Source: an uncultured Prevotellaceae bacterium (lineage in GTDB: Bacteria > Bacteroidota > Bacteroidia > Bacteroidales > Bacteroidaceae). Taken from it: DNA of 48,485 nucleotides. A program made the position numbers and the translations under genes. This document shows positions 34,166 to 44,094 of the stretch, one piece after another. The stretch spans positions 1 to 48,485 of the forward strand of contig CAMVDU010000018.1 of NCBI GenBank assembly GCA_947166345.1, given 5' to 3'. Under the pieces are notes generated by a model. That model did no database searches. It saw only the letters and a program-made list of their open reading frames with translations, and had not been told where the DNA came from. Position 1 is the stretch's first letter. Every line of letters begins with the position of its first letter.

Positions 34166-36235
34166 TTATTTTTCTGAGCCTTCTGGGTCCTCTGAACCTA
34201 CTGGGTCTTCTTGGCCTTCTGAGTCTGTGTTTTCTGCGGCTTGCTTTGCAAGTTCCTGCTCGCGCTCTTGGGCCATTCGTTCGGCGTCGGCACGCATCTG
34301 GGCTTCCATCAGCTCCTCGGCACGACTGGTCCAGGGGCGTTTGCCAAATATCTGCTCTACATCGTCTGCAAAGATGACCTCACGCTCTACCAGTAATTGG
34401 GCCAACTTGGCATGACCATCGGCATGTTCTGTCAGAATCTTCTTGGCACGTTCGTACTGGTCGCTGATCAGCTTCAGCACCTCGTCGTCTATGATCTTGG
34501 CTGTTGTCTCAGAGTAGGGACGCTGGAATTGGTACTCGGCGTTGTTGTAGTAACACACATTGGGCAACTTTTCACCCATACCAGCATAGGCGATCATACC
34601 ATAGGCCTGTTTCGTGGTACGCTCCAGGTCGTTCATGGCACCTGTCGAGATAGAGCCGATGAACAGCTCCTCGGCAGCACGGCCTCCTAACAGCGAGCAC
34701 ATCTCGTCGAGCATGGCTTCCTTGGTCTGCAGCACACGCTCCTCGGGCAGATACCAGGCAGCACCCAACGCACGTCCACGAGGAACGATGCTCACCTTCA
34801 CCAATGGGTTGGCAAACTCGGTGAACCATGAGATGGTAGCGTGACCGGCCTCGTGGATAGCTATCGACCGTTTCTCAGCTTCGGTCATAATCTTGGTCTT
34901 CTTCTCCAGACCGCCTATGATGCGGTCAACGGCATCCAAAAAGTCTTGCTTGCCTACTGTTGAACTGTCGTGACGTGCTGCAATCAGGGCTGCCTCGTTG
35001 CACACGTTAGCAATGTCGGCGCCAGAGAAACCTGGAGTCTGACGGGCCAGGAAATCTACATCGACGTTGGGGTCGAGCTTCAGGGGCTTCAAATGCACCA
35101 TAAACACCTCCTTGCGCTCATTCAGGTCGGGCAGATCTACATGAATCTGACGGTCGAAGCGTCCGGCGCGGAGTAGGGCAGAGTCGAGCATATCCACACG
35201 GTTGGTGGCAGCCAGAATGATGATACCGCTATTGGTGCCGAAGCCGTCCATTTCGGTGAGCAGTGCGTTCAGCGTATTCTCGCGCTCGTCGTTGCCACCC
35301 ATAGCGGGATTCTTGGAACGAGCACGTCCCACGGCGTCAATCTCGTCGATGAAGATGATGCAAGGGCTCTTGGCTTTGGCCTGAGCAAAGAGGTCGCGCA
35401 CACGACTGGCACCCACACCTACGAACATCTCCACGAAGTCAGATCCCGACATTGAGAAGAACGGTACACCAGCCTCGCCAGCTACGGCCTTGGCCAACAG
35501 TGTCTTACCCGTTCCCGGAGGTCCTACGAGCAGAGCACCCTTGGGAATCTTACCGCCCAGATTGGTATATTTCTGCGGATTCTTCAGGAACTCCACAATC
35601 TCCTGTATCTCCTGTTTGGCACCAGCCTGACCTGCCACGTCCTTAAACGTGATGCCCAGATCGCCGCCTTTCTCGTACATCTTCGCCTTGCTCTTGCCTA
35701 CGCTGAAGATGCCGCCGCCCATGCCGCCAGCACCGCGGTTCATGAAGCGCATGATGATAATCCATAATCCTATAAACAGGATGATGGGTAGTAGCATGCC
35801 GAGAAGCTTCGACAAAAAACCGCCATCGCTCTCACGTTCGTAGCTCAGCGAACCCGTGAACTTCTCTTCGTCGCGCTTCTGCTTCAGATATTCTTCCACC
35901 TTGTCTATGCTGCCAAACTCCACATCAACATAGGGCGAGGTGCCCGTCTGGGCAGTACTCTGCTCAAACACGTCACGGATGTTCTCAGGCTTCACAAACA
36001 TCTTAAGCGTCTTCTGGTCCTTATTGATGATCACATCCTTTGCATAGCCGCTATCTACATATTCCTGAAACTGCGTGTATGTAGCTTCCTTGCTGCTGGT
36101 ACCCTGTGGCTGAATGCCGTCACCGCTGTTGTTGGTGAAGTAGAAGAAAGCCAGCGAGGCAATCACTAAGAAGTATATCCAGTTCATGTTGAACTTGGGC
36201 ATCTTCGGCTGTTGGTTGTTTTTATTCTGTTCCAT
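34166..36235 (-). CDS. ftsH: ATP-dependent zinc metalloprotease FtsH
   Basis: Membrane-bound AAA+ protease that degrades unassembled membrane proteins and selected regulators. 689 residues: two membrane helices (about 18-33 and 143-164) around a periplasmic domain, Walker A GPPGTGKT (238-245), Walker B IIFIDEID (293-300), zinc motif HEAGH (461-465). A basic-acidic coiled C-terminus ends in a Glu/Asp/Pro-Ser-rich tail with short repeats ([13 protein letters not shown]). Confidence 0.98.
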   Translation of the reverse strand: MEQNKNNQQPKMPKFNMNWIYFLVIASLAFFYFTNNSGDGIQPQGTSSKEATYTQFQEYVDSGYAKDVIINKDQKTLKMFVKPENIRDVFEQSTAQTGTSPYVDVEFGSIDKVEEYLKQKRDEEKFTGSLSYERESDGGFLSKLLGMLLPIILFIGLWIIIMRFMNRGAGGMGGGIFSVGKSKAKMYEKGGDLGITFKDVAGQAGAKQEIQEIVEFLKNPQKYTNLGGKIPKGALLVGPPGTGKTLLAKAVAGEAGVPFFSMSGSDFVEMFVGVGASRVRDLFAQAKAKSPCIIFIDEIDAVGRARSKNPAMGGNDERENTLNALLTEMDGFGTNSGIIILAATNRVDMLDSALLRAGRFDRQIHVDLPDLNERKEVFMVHLKPLKLDPNVDVDFLARQTPGFSGADIANVCNEAALIAARHDSSTVGKQDFLDAVDRIIGGLEKKTKIMTEAEKRSIAIHEAGHATISWFTEFANPLVKVSIVPRGRALGAAWYLPEERVLQTKEAMLDEMCSLLGGRAAEELFIGSISTGAMNDLERTTKQAYGMIAYAGMGEKLPNVCYYNNAEYQFQRPYSETTAKIIDDEVLKLISDQYERAKKILTEHADGHAKLAQLLVEREVIFADDVEQIFGKRPWTSRAEELMEAQMRADAERMAQEREQELAKQAAENTDSEGQEDPVGSEDPEGSEK

Positions 36236-36249
36236 TTATATTTATTATC

Positions 36250-36295
36250 AGGCGTGGTTTCTATCGCCTAAACTCCTACACTCCTAAACTCCAAA
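36250..36295. repeat. 8-bp tandem repeat between rsfS and ftsH
   Basis: Three near-copies of CTAAACTC occur in the 71-base gap between rsfS and ftsH. Confidence 0.5.
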
Positions 36296-36306
36296 TCAAT
36301 GTCTTC

Positions 36307-36666
36307 TCAGTCCAAATTTGGAATCCGTTGTATTGGCGCATCTGCCCAAAGGTGTTCCAAATCGTAGTAGTCGCGCATCTCGGGCACGAAGATGTGGACC
36401 AGTACATCGCCATAGTCCATAGCCACCCATTGGGCATAGCGCAGACCCACCACGCGTGAGGGCTTCTCTTTCAACTGCTCACGAACGGTGTCGGCCACCG
36501 ATTCGGCAATAGCTTCCACCTGCGTTGGCGTATTACCCTGACACACCACAAAGTTCTTGCAGATAGTTCCTTCAATTTCGCTAAGGTCGGCAACAACAAT
36601 GTCGCTGCCTTTCTTTTCTTGTATTCCGTCAATAATTGTCTTTACAAGTTTCTCTATTTGATTCAT
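36307..36666 (-). CDS. rsfS: ribosomal silencing factor
   Basis: A 119-residue DUF143/RsfS protein that binds L14 on the large subunit and blocks subunit joining in starvation. Motifs: GSDIVVADLSEI, CQGNTPTQVEAIA, and WVAMDYGDVLVHIF. The ATG at 36666 (MNQIEKLVKT) is preferred to an in-frame ATG at 36705, which overlaps the -7 box at 36703-36710. Confidence 0.95.
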   Translation of the reverse strand: MNQIEKLVKTIIDGIQEKKGSDIVVADLSEIEGTICKNFVVCQGNTPTQVEAIAESVADTVREQLKEKPSRVVGLRYAQWVAMDYGDVLVHIFVPEMRDYYDLEHLWADAPIQRIPNLD

Positions 36667-36702
36667 CAATGTTTTTATATATAATAATATGTATTTGGTC
36701 TG

Positions 36703-36710
36703 CAAAGGTA
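36703..36710 (-). promoter_or_regulatory. -7 box of rsfS-ftsH-cdsA
   Basis: Minus-strand TACCTTTG, 36 bases upstream of the rsfS ATG at 36666. Confidence 0.65.
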
Positions 36711-36780
36711 GTGTTTTTTATTCGATAAACGGTATCTTTCCTCTTTTTTTTGATATTTTTTAGAAAAAAGTGACAGAAAA

Positions 36781-36812
36781 TTTTGGTGGTTCCAGAAAAA
36801 GTAGTACCTTTG
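36781..36812 (+). promoter_or_regulatory. tRNA-Gln promoter
   Basis: TTTTGG at 36781-36786 and TACCTTTG at 36805-36812, 18 bases apart. The leader continues with CCGCAAATC, also found after the tRNA-Arg promoter. Confidence 0.75.
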
Positions 36813-36852
36813 CATCCGCAAATCGAGATTTGCTCATAATAGGTTAATAGTT

Positions 36853-36923
36853 TGGGGTATGGTGTAATGGTAACACTGCAGATTCTGGTCCTGCCTTTCC
36901 TGGTTCGAGTCCGGGTACCCCAA
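36853..36923 (+). tRNA. tRNA-Gln (anticodon CTG)
   Basis: A complete cloverleaf of 71 bases. Acceptor TGGGGTA/TACCCCA with discriminator A; D arm GTGT-AATGGTA-ACAC; anticodon loop TTCTGGT with CTG; T arm CCTGG-TTCGAGT-CCGGG. The anticodon stem closes with an A31-C39 mismatch. CCA is not encoded. An intrinsic terminator follows directly. Confidence 0.95.
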
Positions 36924-36928
36924 CAAAA

Positions 36929-36957
36929 GAGACTTCCTCAAAAGGGAAGTCTTTTTT
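36929..36957 (+). terminator. intrinsic terminator of tRNA-Gln
   Basis: An 8-bp stem (AGACTTCC / GGAAGTCT) followed by TTTTT. Confidence 0.85.
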
Positions 36958-36983
36958 ATTGTTGTGAAAAGTGAAAATGTTAG

Positions 36984-37022
36984 AAAAAAGACCGGCGATT
37001 CTGAAGTGAATCAACCGGTTCT
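36984..37022 (-). terminator. intrinsic terminator of carB
   Basis: On the minus strand ACCGG-TT-GATTC pairs with GAATC-G-CCGGT and is followed by six T. It lies 20 bases past the carB stop. Confidence 0.8.
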
Positions 37023-37041
37023 TTTTTGTATGTACTAGGGA

Positions 37042-40000
37042 TTAGTTGTTGTACTCCTGCCAAGACTTGATCTTGATGTCGTTCTCGCTCATAGCGGTGA
37101 AGGCCTCGATGTAGGCCTTGGCCAGACGGACATTGGTGATCAGAGGGATGTTGTGGTCGATGGCACCACGACGGATGCGGTAGCCGTTGGTGAGCTCACG
37201 CTTGGTGTGGTTCTTGGGCACGTTGACGATGAGGTCGAACTTGTGCTGGGCAATGAGCTGCATGACGTTCTCACCCTCCTTGGTACCTTCTTCATCGGGC
37301 CACAGAACGGCCGTTGCCTCTACGCCGTTGTCCTGGAAGAACTTAGCAGTGCCGTGGGTGGCATAGACCTTGTAGCCTTTCTTCACCAGCTGCTGGGCTC
37401 CCTCGAGGAGAGAGACCTTACCCTTGGCACCACCTGAAGAGATGAGCACGGCACCGCCGACCTTCGGGATTCGGTAGCCAGTGGCGATGAGGGCATTGAG
37501 CAGGGCCTCGTTGAGCGAGTCACCCAGACAGCCTACCTCACCGGTAGAGCTCATATCGACACCCAGTACGGGGTCGGCATTCTGCAGACGTGCAAACGAG
37601 AACTGGCTGGCCTTGACGCCGATGCGGTCGATGTCGAACTCGGAGCGGTCGGGTTTCTCGTAGGGTGCGTCGAGCATAATCTTGGTAGCGGTCTCGATGA
37701 AGTTGCGCTTCAGGATCTTTGATACGAAGGGGAACGAGCGTGATGCACGCAGGTTACACTCGATGACCTTCACCTCGCGGTTCTTAGCGAGGAACTGGAT
37801 GTTGAACGGACCAGAGATATTAAGCTCCTTGGCAATCTTGCGCGAGATGTGCTTGATCTGACGGATAGTAGAGTAGTAGATATGCTGGGCAGGGAACACC
37901 ATCGTGGCGTCGCCTGAGTGTACACCGGCATACTCAACGTGCTCGGAGATGGCGTACTCGACAACCTCGCCCTTGTCGGCAACGGCGTCGAACTCAATCT
38001 CCTTGGTCTCCTGCATGAACTGTGAAACTACCACGGGGAACTCCTTAGAGACCTCGGTAGCCATATTCAGGAAGCGATGTAGCTCTTCTTCGTCGTAGCA
38101 AACGTTCATAGCTGCTCCTGAAAGCACGTAGGAAGGACGAACGAGCACGGGATAGCCCACCTCATCAACAAACTCCTTGATATCGTCGAACGAGGTCAGC
38201 GCACGCCATGCGGGCTGGTCGATGCCCAGCTTGTCGAGCATTGCCGAGAACTTGTCGCGGTTCTCAGCACGGTCGATGTCAACAGGCGACGTTCCCAGCA
38301 CAGGCACACTCTGACGGTGCAGCTTCATGGCCAGGTTATTAGGTATCTGACCACCCACGCTGACTACCACGCCACGAGGCTGCTCCAGATCGATGACGTC
38401 GAGCACACGCTCCAGGGTGAGCTCGTCGAAGTAGAGACGGTCGCACATATCGTAGTCGGTCGATACGGTCTCGGGGTTGTAGTTGATCATGATGGACTTG
38501 TAGCCCAGCTTTCGTGCCGTCTGGATGGCGTTAACCGAACACCAGTCGAACTCCACGGACGAGCCGATGCGATAGGCACCTGAGCCGAGAACCACTACCG
38601 ACTTCTCGTTGTGGTAGTAAGGGATGTCGTGCTTGGGGTTATACACCTCGCCGGCATTGTTGCCGAAGGCAGGCACGTGAGTGTAGGTGAAGTAGAGGTA
38701 GTTGGTCAGTTCGGGATGCTCGGAGGCAACGGTGGGGATGCGCTTCACGGAAGGAACGACGCCCTTCTGCTTACGATACTGGCGCACCTCGAGATTCTCT
38801 TTCTCCATGTTGCCGTTCTGGGGCTTCAGCACGAAGCGGGCAATCTGGAAGTCGCTGAAACCAGCCTGTTTTACCTCTAAAAGTAATGCATCAGGAATCT
38901 CTTCCAACTTATTGTATTCTTGCAACTTATACTTAAGGTCAACGATTCGCTTCAAGCGCTCCAGGAACCACACATCAATCTTGGTCAGCTCCTCAATGCG
39001 CTCTACGGTGTAACCCTCTTCCAGAGCCTGCGCAATGGCAAAGATACGCAGGTCGGTGGGGTTCTGTAGTGCGTCGTCCAGGTTGTCGAACTTCGTGTGG
39101 TCATTGCCCACGAAGCCGTGCATGCCCTGACCAATCATACGCAGACCCTTCTGGATCATCTCCTCGAAGGAGCGGCCTATGCTCATGATTTCACCCACAG
39201 ACTTCATCGAAGAGCCAATCTGACGGCTGACGCCCACGAACTTTGTGAGGTCCCAACGGGGAATCTTACAGATCATATAGTCGAGCGAAGGAGCCACATA
39301 GGCACTCGACGTGGTGCCCATCTCGCCAATCTGGTCGAGGGTGTAGCCCAGCGCAATCTTGGCAGCAACGAAGGCGAGGGGATAGCCTGTAGCCTTCGAA
39401 GCCAGTGCTGAAGAACGGCTCAGACGAGCGTTGATCTCGATGATGCGGTAGTCGTTGGTCTGTGCGTTAAAGGCAAACTGAATATTGCACTCGCCAACGA
39501 TGTTCAGATGACGCACGCAGCGGATGGTGATCTCCTGCAGCATTTTCACCTGCTCTTCCTTCAGCGAACAGGTAGGTGCTACGACGATAGACTCACCGGT
39601 GTGGATGCCCAGGGGATCGAAGTTCTCCATCGAGGCAACGGTGAAGCAGTGGTCGTTGGCATCGCGGATGCACTCGAACTCAATCTCCTTCCAACCCTTC
39701 AGCGACTCCTCGACGAGGATCTGAGGGGCAAAGGTGAAGGCACTCTCAGCCAGTTCCTTGAAGGCTTTCTCATCGGGACAGATACCTGAACCCAGACCGC
39801 CCAGGGCGTAAGCCGAACGAATCATGATGGGGAAACCAATCTCGTGGGCTGCCTTCAGGGCATCTTCCATGTTCTCCACAGCGTGGCTCACGGGAGTCTT
39901 CAGCTGGATCTCATCAAGTTTCTTCACGAACAGGTCACGGTCCTCGGTGTTCATAATAGCCTCGACGCTGGTGCCCAGCACCTCAACGCCATACTCCTTC

Positions 40001-40320
40001 AGAATACCTTTCTGGTAAAGCTCGGTACCGCAGTTCAGGGCTGTCTGTCCACCGAAAGCCAACAGGATGCCGTCAGGACGCTCCTTCTTGATGATCTCGG
40101 TGACAAAGTGGGTGGTCACCGGCTGGAAATAGACCTTGTCAGCAATGCCTTCAGAGGTCTGGATGGTGGCAATGTTAGGATTCACCAGCACACTCTGGAT
40201 GCCCTCTTCGCGCAGGGCCTTCAATGCCTGTGAACCCGAATAGTCAAATTCTCCTGCTTGTCCAATCTTCAAGGCACCCGATCCGAGTACCAATACCTTC
40301 TTGAGTTTTTTGTTTGCCAT
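37042..40320 (-). CDS. carB: carbamoyl-phosphate synthase large subunit
   Basis: Forms carbamoyl phosphate from ammonia, bicarbonate and two ATP, supplying PyrB and arginine synthesis. 1092 residues in two homologous ATP-grasp halves: the first begins KKVLVLGSGALKIGQAGEFD, the second VVVLGSGAYRIGSSVEFDW. The first half carries IEINARLSRSSALASKATGYP and the second IECNLRASRSFPFVSK. A C-terminal MGS-like allosteric domain (about 950-1075) follows. The small-subunit gene carA is not adjacent, so the glutaminase subunit must be encoded elsewhere. It starts 27 bases after the GHL10-type gene and may be co-transcribed with it. Confidence 0.98.
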   Translation of the reverse strand: MANKKLKKVLVLGSGALKIGQAGEFDYSGSQALKALREEGIQSVLVNPNIATIQTSEGIADKVYFQPVTTHFVTEIIKKERPDGILLAFGGQTALNCGTELYQKGILKEYGVEVLGTSVEAIMNTEDRDLFVKKLDEIQLKTPVSHAVENMEDALKAAHEIGFPIMIRSAYALGGLGSGICPDEKAFKELAESAFTFAPQILVEESLKGWKEIEFECIRDANDHCFTVASMENFDPLGIHTGESIVVAPTCSLKEEQVKMLQEITIRCVRHLNIVGECNIQFAFNAQTNDYRIIEINARLSRSSALASKATGYPLAFVAAKIALGYTLDQIGEMGTTSSAYVAPSLDYMICKIPRWDLTKFVGVSRQIGSSMKSVGEIMSIGRSFEEMIQKGLRMIGQGMHGFVGNDHTKFDNLDDALQNPTDLRIFAIAQALEEGYTVERIEELTKIDVWFLERLKRIVDLKYKLQEYNKLEEIPDALLLEVKQAGFSDFQIARFVLKPQNGNMEKENLEVRQYRKQKGVVPSVKRIPTVASEHPELTNYLYFTYTHVPAFGNNAGEVYNPKHDIPYYHNEKSVVVLGSGAYRIGSSVEFDWCSVNAIQTARKLGYKSIMINYNPETVSTDYDMCDRLYFDELTLERVLDVIDLEQPRGVVVSVGGQIPNNLAMKLHRQSVPVLGTSPVDIDRAENRDKFSAMLDKLGIDQPAWRALTSFDDIKEFVDEVGYPVLVRPSYVLSGAAMNVCYDEEELHRFLNMATEVSKEFPVVVSQFMQETKEIEFDAVADKGEVVEYAISEHVEYAGVHSGDATMVFPAQHIYYSTIRQIKHISRKIAKELNISGPFNIQFLAKNREVKVIECNLRASRSFPFVSKILKRNFIETATKIMLDAPYEKPDRSEFDIDRIGVKASQFSFARLQNADPVLGVDMSSTGEVGCLGDSLNEALLNALIATGYRIPKVGGAVLISSGGAKGKVSLLEGAQQLVKKGYKVYATHGTAKFFQDNGVEATAVLWPDEEGTKEGENVMQLIAQHKFDLIVNVPKNHTKRELTNGYRIRRGAIDHNIPLITNVRLAKAYIEAFTAMSENDIKIKSWQEYNN

Positions 40321-40347
40321 AAGTTTTTTGTTAAGTATAATAAGTTG

Positions 40348-42003
40348 TTATTGTCGTCTTATCTGGAAAAGTCCTAAGCGGTGGTTGCGTCCCTTCTTGC
40401 CCAGCGAGCGCAGCTGATAGAGACCGTCGGGTAGGGCAGAGATGTCGAGTGTCTTGGCGTAGGGCACCACGCCGATGTTCTTTCCCTGTATGGTCTCTAT
40501 GACGAGGAAGTCGGCATCGAGCGTCGAGGGCTTTTGTGGTGTTGCCAACGTCCTGCCGTTGTTGGCTATGAGGGACATACTGCTGGTACTCTCGGCAGGT
40601 ATTGAGGCAGCATCGTACATCATGTTGAATGACAACTGCAACTGTGCCGGCTCGCTCTCCACACCATAGCGGTTCATAGCGGTGACGGCGTAGTTCATGC
40701 CGTTCTGGGGCACCAGCAGCTGTGTGTCGTTGATGCGGCTGGCCACGATATGCTCGGCACGGGTCACATCGACAGGGAAGGTGCGCGAGGCATATATATT
40801 ATAAAAGAGGTGTGGCGCGTTACTGTTGTCGCTTGCAGCCGTCCATCGCAGCATGTTACCTTCTATCGACAGCGATTCGGGGGCTGTGGGAGCTGCGACG
40901 TTCATCCACATCATAGGCGGCACCAGGGCTGGTGTGCGGTCGAAACGCTGACAGAAGTCGTAGATGCCCTGCACGTTGTCGGTAAAGAACTTCGAGCGGA
41001 AGTAGCAATGACCCATGCCTATCTGTCGGCAGACGCTCATCTCACGTTCTACAACGTCGAGCGTCCACTTGCCCTCCTTGGGGTCGAGGAAGTAAATGCC
41101 GAGACCGGGCACCACGGTGCGTCCATAGCTCTTCTCCTGCCAGTCGATGGCGAAGGGATAGAAATGGTTGCCCTGAAAGTACATCATCGGATAGAGCTGG
41201 TCCATCAGTCCGTCGCGCAGCCACGCTTGAGCATCCTGGCAAACGGCGTTGAGGGCATCCCAGCCGCCTGAGCGGTAGCGCGTCAGGTTGCCGTACTTGC
41301 CGATGGGCGAACACGATAGCTTGACCCAGGGCTTTTCGCGCTTCACCGTCTGACTGATGGCACGCACGATGCGGGTGATATTTTCGCGACCCTTCTGTCG
41401 GCTCACCTTCAGTTTCCACGTCTCAGGGTAGCGGATATAGTCGAGATGGATGCCGTCAACATCGTAGTTGGTAACAATCTCCTGGCAGATGCGCGACAGG
41501 TAGTTGGCCGTCTCGCTGTTCTCTGGGTCCATGTAGCTCTCGTCACCGATACGCTTCACCAGTTTGGGGTATTTCTTCCTAAAGGTCTGACTGCCCAGAC
41601 GGTTCCACTTGCCGATGGGGATGGTGCAGACCCAGGCGTGACACTCCATACCGCGCTTGTGACATTCGTCGATGCACAACTGCAAAGGATCGTAACCCGG
41701 ATGCTTGCCGCCTGCAAGAACGGGGTCCCAGGGTTCAATCTTTGAAGGATACATCGTGGTGGCGCGCACGCGTGTCTGGAAGAGAACGGTATTGACGCCC
41801 GCCTGCTGCAACTGGTCGAGAATAGTGATCAGTTCCTGCTGCTGGGCTTCCTTGCCGCGGGTACGGGGCCAGTCAAGTCCGTTGAGGGTGGTCAGCCATA
41901 CGGCTCTTACTTCGTGTTTAGGGGATTGTGAAGAAATTGTTGTTTGCGCTTTCAGAGGTAAAAGCGCAGCTAAAAAGAGAAGCAAAAACGCAACAATTCT
42001 CAT
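40348..42003 (-). CDS. GHL10-type glycoside hydrolase-like secreted protein
   Basis: A 551-residue protein with a signal peptide (about 1-19, ending LKAQT) and a TIM-barrel domain of the GHL10/DUF187 family (EVRAVWLTTLNGLDWPRT, VNTVLFQTRVRATTMYPS, DGIHLDYIRYPE). The YdgF-like barrel is followed by a beta-rich C-terminal part (about 400-551), ending in a sorting-domain-like stretch (ALPDGLYQLRSLGKKGR). The family is associated with cleavage of bacterial cell wall or polysaccharide; substrate not predictable. The ATG at 42003 is preferred to an in-frame GTG at 42012. Confidence 0.87.
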   Translation of the reverse strand: MRIVAFLLLFLAALLPLKAQTTISSQSPKHEVRAVWLTTLNGLDWPRTRGKEAQQQELITILDQLQQAGVNTVLFQTRVRATTMYPSKIEPWDPVLAGGKHPGYDPLQLCIDECHKRGMECHAWVCTIPIGKWNRLGSQTFRKKYPKLVKRIGDESYMDPENSETANYLSRICQEIVTNYDVDGIHLDYIRYPETWKLKVSRQKGRENITRIVRAISQTVKREKPWVKLSCSPIGKYGNLTRYRSGGWDALNAVCQDAQAWLRDGLMDQLYPMMYFQGNHFYPFAIDWQEKSYGRTVVPGLGIYFLDPKEGKWTLDVVEREMSVCRQIGMGHCYFRSKFFTDNVQGIYDFCQRFDRTPALVPPMMWMNVAAPTAPESLSIEGNMLRWTAASDNSNAPHLFYNIYASRTFPVDVTRAEHIVASRINDTQLLVPQNGMNYAVTAMNRYGVESEPAQLQLSFNMMYDAASIPAESTSSMSLIANNGRTLATPQKPSTLDADFLVIETIQGKNIGVVPYAKTLDISALPDGLYQLRSLGKKGRNHRLGLFQIRRQ

Positions 42004-42023
42004 AAAAATCACAATTTCGCGTG

Positions 42024-42083
42024 CAAAGGTACGAAATAATTCTTAATTCTTAATTCTTAATTCATAATTATTTTATACCTTTG
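42024..42083. promoter_or_regulatory. bidirectional promoter module, GHL10 gene / cstA
   Basis: Minus-strand TACCTTTG at 42024-42031 and plus-strand TACCTTTG at 42076-42083 face outward, separated by 44 bases of 7-bp-periodic sequence (TTCTTAA units). It is a near-copy of the module at 31148-31207. Confidence 0.75.
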
Positions 42084-42106
42084 CAGAAAATATTTAAAAA
42101 AAAGAT

Positions 42107-43540
42107 ATGATAACGTTTGTTTTGAGTCTTTTGGCTCTTGTTCTGGGCTACTTTCTCTATGGTCGTTTCGTAGAGAAGGTGTTTGGCCCCGACGACAGAC
42201 CTACGCCTGCCGTTGCTAAGGCCGATGGTGTTGATTACATCGTGCTGCCTTCCTGGAAGATTTTCATGATTCAGTTCCTGAACATCGCAGGAACGGGCCC
42301 CATCTTCGGTGCTATCATGGGAGCCAAGTTCGGTCCGTCGGCCTATCTGTGGATTGTCTTTGGATGTATCTTTGCCGGTGCCGTTCACGATTATCTCAGC
42401 GGCATGCTCTCCATTCGTCACGGTGGTGCCGGTCTGCCCGAGCTGATAGGCCACTACCTGGGACAGTCCACAAAGAAGGTGATGCTGGTGTTCTCCGTGT
42501 TCCTGCTGATGATGGTGGGTGCGGTGTTTGTGTACAGTCCGGCACTCATCCTCGGCAAATTGTGTAGCGAGGGGCTCACGTGGGTTTATATCTGGTGTGG
42601 CATCATCTTCGTTTATTATATCATTGCCACGATGTTGCCCATCGACAAGATCATCGGCAAGATCTATCCACTCTTTGCCATCTCGATGCTCTTCATGGCA
42701 GTAGCGTTGATGGCGGTGCTGTTCATCAAGTGGCCCTCGTTGCCCGAACTGTACGACGGCATTCACGGTGAAGGGTTCACGGCCCCCATCTTCCCCGCTC
42801 TGTTCATCACCATTGCCTGTGGTGCTATCAGCGGTTTCCACGCTACGCAGACGCCCTTGATGGCACGTTGCGTCAATCACGAGAAACTGGGCAGACCCAT
42901 GTTCTACGGCGCCATGATTACCGAGGGTATCGTCGCCTTGATATGGGCCACCATCTCGATGTACTTCTTCTATGGCGGTGCTGCCGAGAGTCTGGGAAAA
43001 CCCCTGACACTTCAGGCCCCCGAGGTGGTGACGGCAGTCAGTGAGGGCTGGCTGGGCACTTTTGGCGGACTGCTGGCAATGCTCGGTGTGGTGGCTGCTC
43101 CTATCACGAGTGGTGATACGGCCTTGCGTTCAGCCCGTCTTATTATTGCCGAGTTCCTGCACCTGGAGCAGCGAACCATCATGAAGCGTATCATGATCTG
43201 CATACCGCTCTTCGGCGCCACCTTCTTACTGTTGTTCTATAATATTGAGAATCCCGACGGCTTCAACGTCATCTGGAGCTACTTCGGATGGGCCAACCAG
43301 ACGCTGGCTGTTTTCACGCTTTGGGCCATCACGGTCTATCTGGTCCGTGCCAAGAAACCCTTCTGGGTCACCCTGCTGCCTTCGCTGTTCATGACGGTGG
43401 TGTGTTCGTCGTTCCTGATGATCTCGCCCAACGCCTTCGGCTTCGACATGAATGTGGGCTATGCTGTGGGTGCCGGCGCCTTCATCTTCGCCGTTGTGTG
43501 GTTCTTCCTTTGGTATCGTAAAAATTCTAAATCATTTTAA
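42107..43540 (+). CDS. cstA: CstA-family peptide or pyruvate transporter
   Basis: A 477-residue, multi-pass inner-membrane protein of the carbon starvation CstA family. Motifs: FLNIAGTGPIFGAIMGAKFGP, IWIVFGCIFAGAVHDY-like segment and SGFHATQTPLMARC. It is shorter than the roughly 700-residue E. coli protein, matching the short form common in Bacteroidota and clostridia. E. coli members take up peptides or pyruvate. Its promoter is shared divergently with the GHL10 gene. Confidence 0.9.
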   Translation: MITFVLSLLALVLGYFLYGRFVEKVFGPDDRPTPAVAKADGVDYIVLPSWKIFMIQFLNIAGTGPIFGAIMGAKFGPSAYLWIVFGCIFAGAVHDYLSGMLSIRHGGAGLPELIGHYLGQSTKKVMLVFSVFLLMMVGAVFVYSPALILGKLCSEGLTWVYIWCGIIFVYYIIATMLPIDKIIGKIYPLFAISMLFMAVALMAVLFIKWPSLPELYDGIHGEGFTAPIFPALFITIACGAISGFHATQTPLMARCVNHEKLGRPMFYGAMITEGIVALIWATISMYFFYGGAAESLGKPLTLQAPEVVTAVSEGWLGTFGGLLAMLGVVAAPITSGDTALRSARLIIAEFLHLEQRTIMKRIMICIPLFGATFLLLFYNIENPDGFNVIWSYFGWANQTLAVFTLWAITVYLVRAKKPFWVTLLPSLFMTVVCSSFLMISPNAFGFDMNVGYAVGAGAFIFAVVWFFLWYRKNSKSF

Positions 43541-43552
43541 TCATAAAACATT

Positions 43553-44056
43553 ATGAAAAAGACTATTATGACTTTGCTCGTTGGACTGTGCTGCTCACTG
43601 GGCGTTTCGGCACAGAATGCCAACACCACTCCGTTCGAACAGAACAAGATCTATCTGGGTGCATCGGTCACAGGACTGGGCTTCAGCTACAACCAGACCG
43701 AGAAATGGAACGGTGCCCTGCAGTTCAAGGGCGGTTATCTGTTTGAGGACAACTGGATGGTTACTGGTCAGCTGGGCTACGACTATCACCAGAATGCCTC
43801 GAACGCGTTTACTGCCGGCATCGGACTGCGTTACTATCTGGAGGACTTCGGCGTTTATGTAGGTGCTGGTGCCAACTACAAGCATGCCTTCAAGACCTAC
43901 GACGACTTCATGCCTACCATCAATGTGGGCTACGCCTTCTTCCTGAATCACTTTGTGACCCTCGAGCCCGAGATTTATTACGAGCAGAGCCTGAAGAACC
44001 ACAAGGATTACAGCGGCTTTGGCATCCGTCTCGGTATCGGCATCTACCTTGATTAA
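43553..44056 (+). CDS. small outer-membrane beta-barrel protein
   Basis: A 167-residue protein. Signal peptide about 1-21 (ending VSAQ), mature part with alternating strands typical of an eight-stranded OmpW/OmpA-like barrel (YLGASVTGLGFSYN, AGIGLRYYLEDFGVYVGAG, IRLGIGIYLD). It starts 12 bases after cstA and may be on the same transcript. Function unknown. Confidence 0.8.
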   Translation: MKKTIMTLLVGLCCSLGVSAQNANTTPFEQNKIYLGASVTGLGFSYNQTEKWNGALQFKGGYLFEDNWMVTGQLGYDYHQNASNAFTAGIGLRYYLEDFGVYVGAGANYKHAFKTYDDFMPTINVGYAFFLNHFVTLEPEIYYEQSLKNHKDYSGFGIRLGIGIYLD

Positions 44057-44094
44057 ACTGAGAGTTGAGAACTGAGAACTATGAACTGTGAACT
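44057..44094. repeat. heptanucleotide-periodic tract upstream of nadC
   Basis: About five degenerate 7-bp units near CTGAGAA / CTATGAA fill the whole gap between the beta-barrel gene and nadC. Confidence 0.6.
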
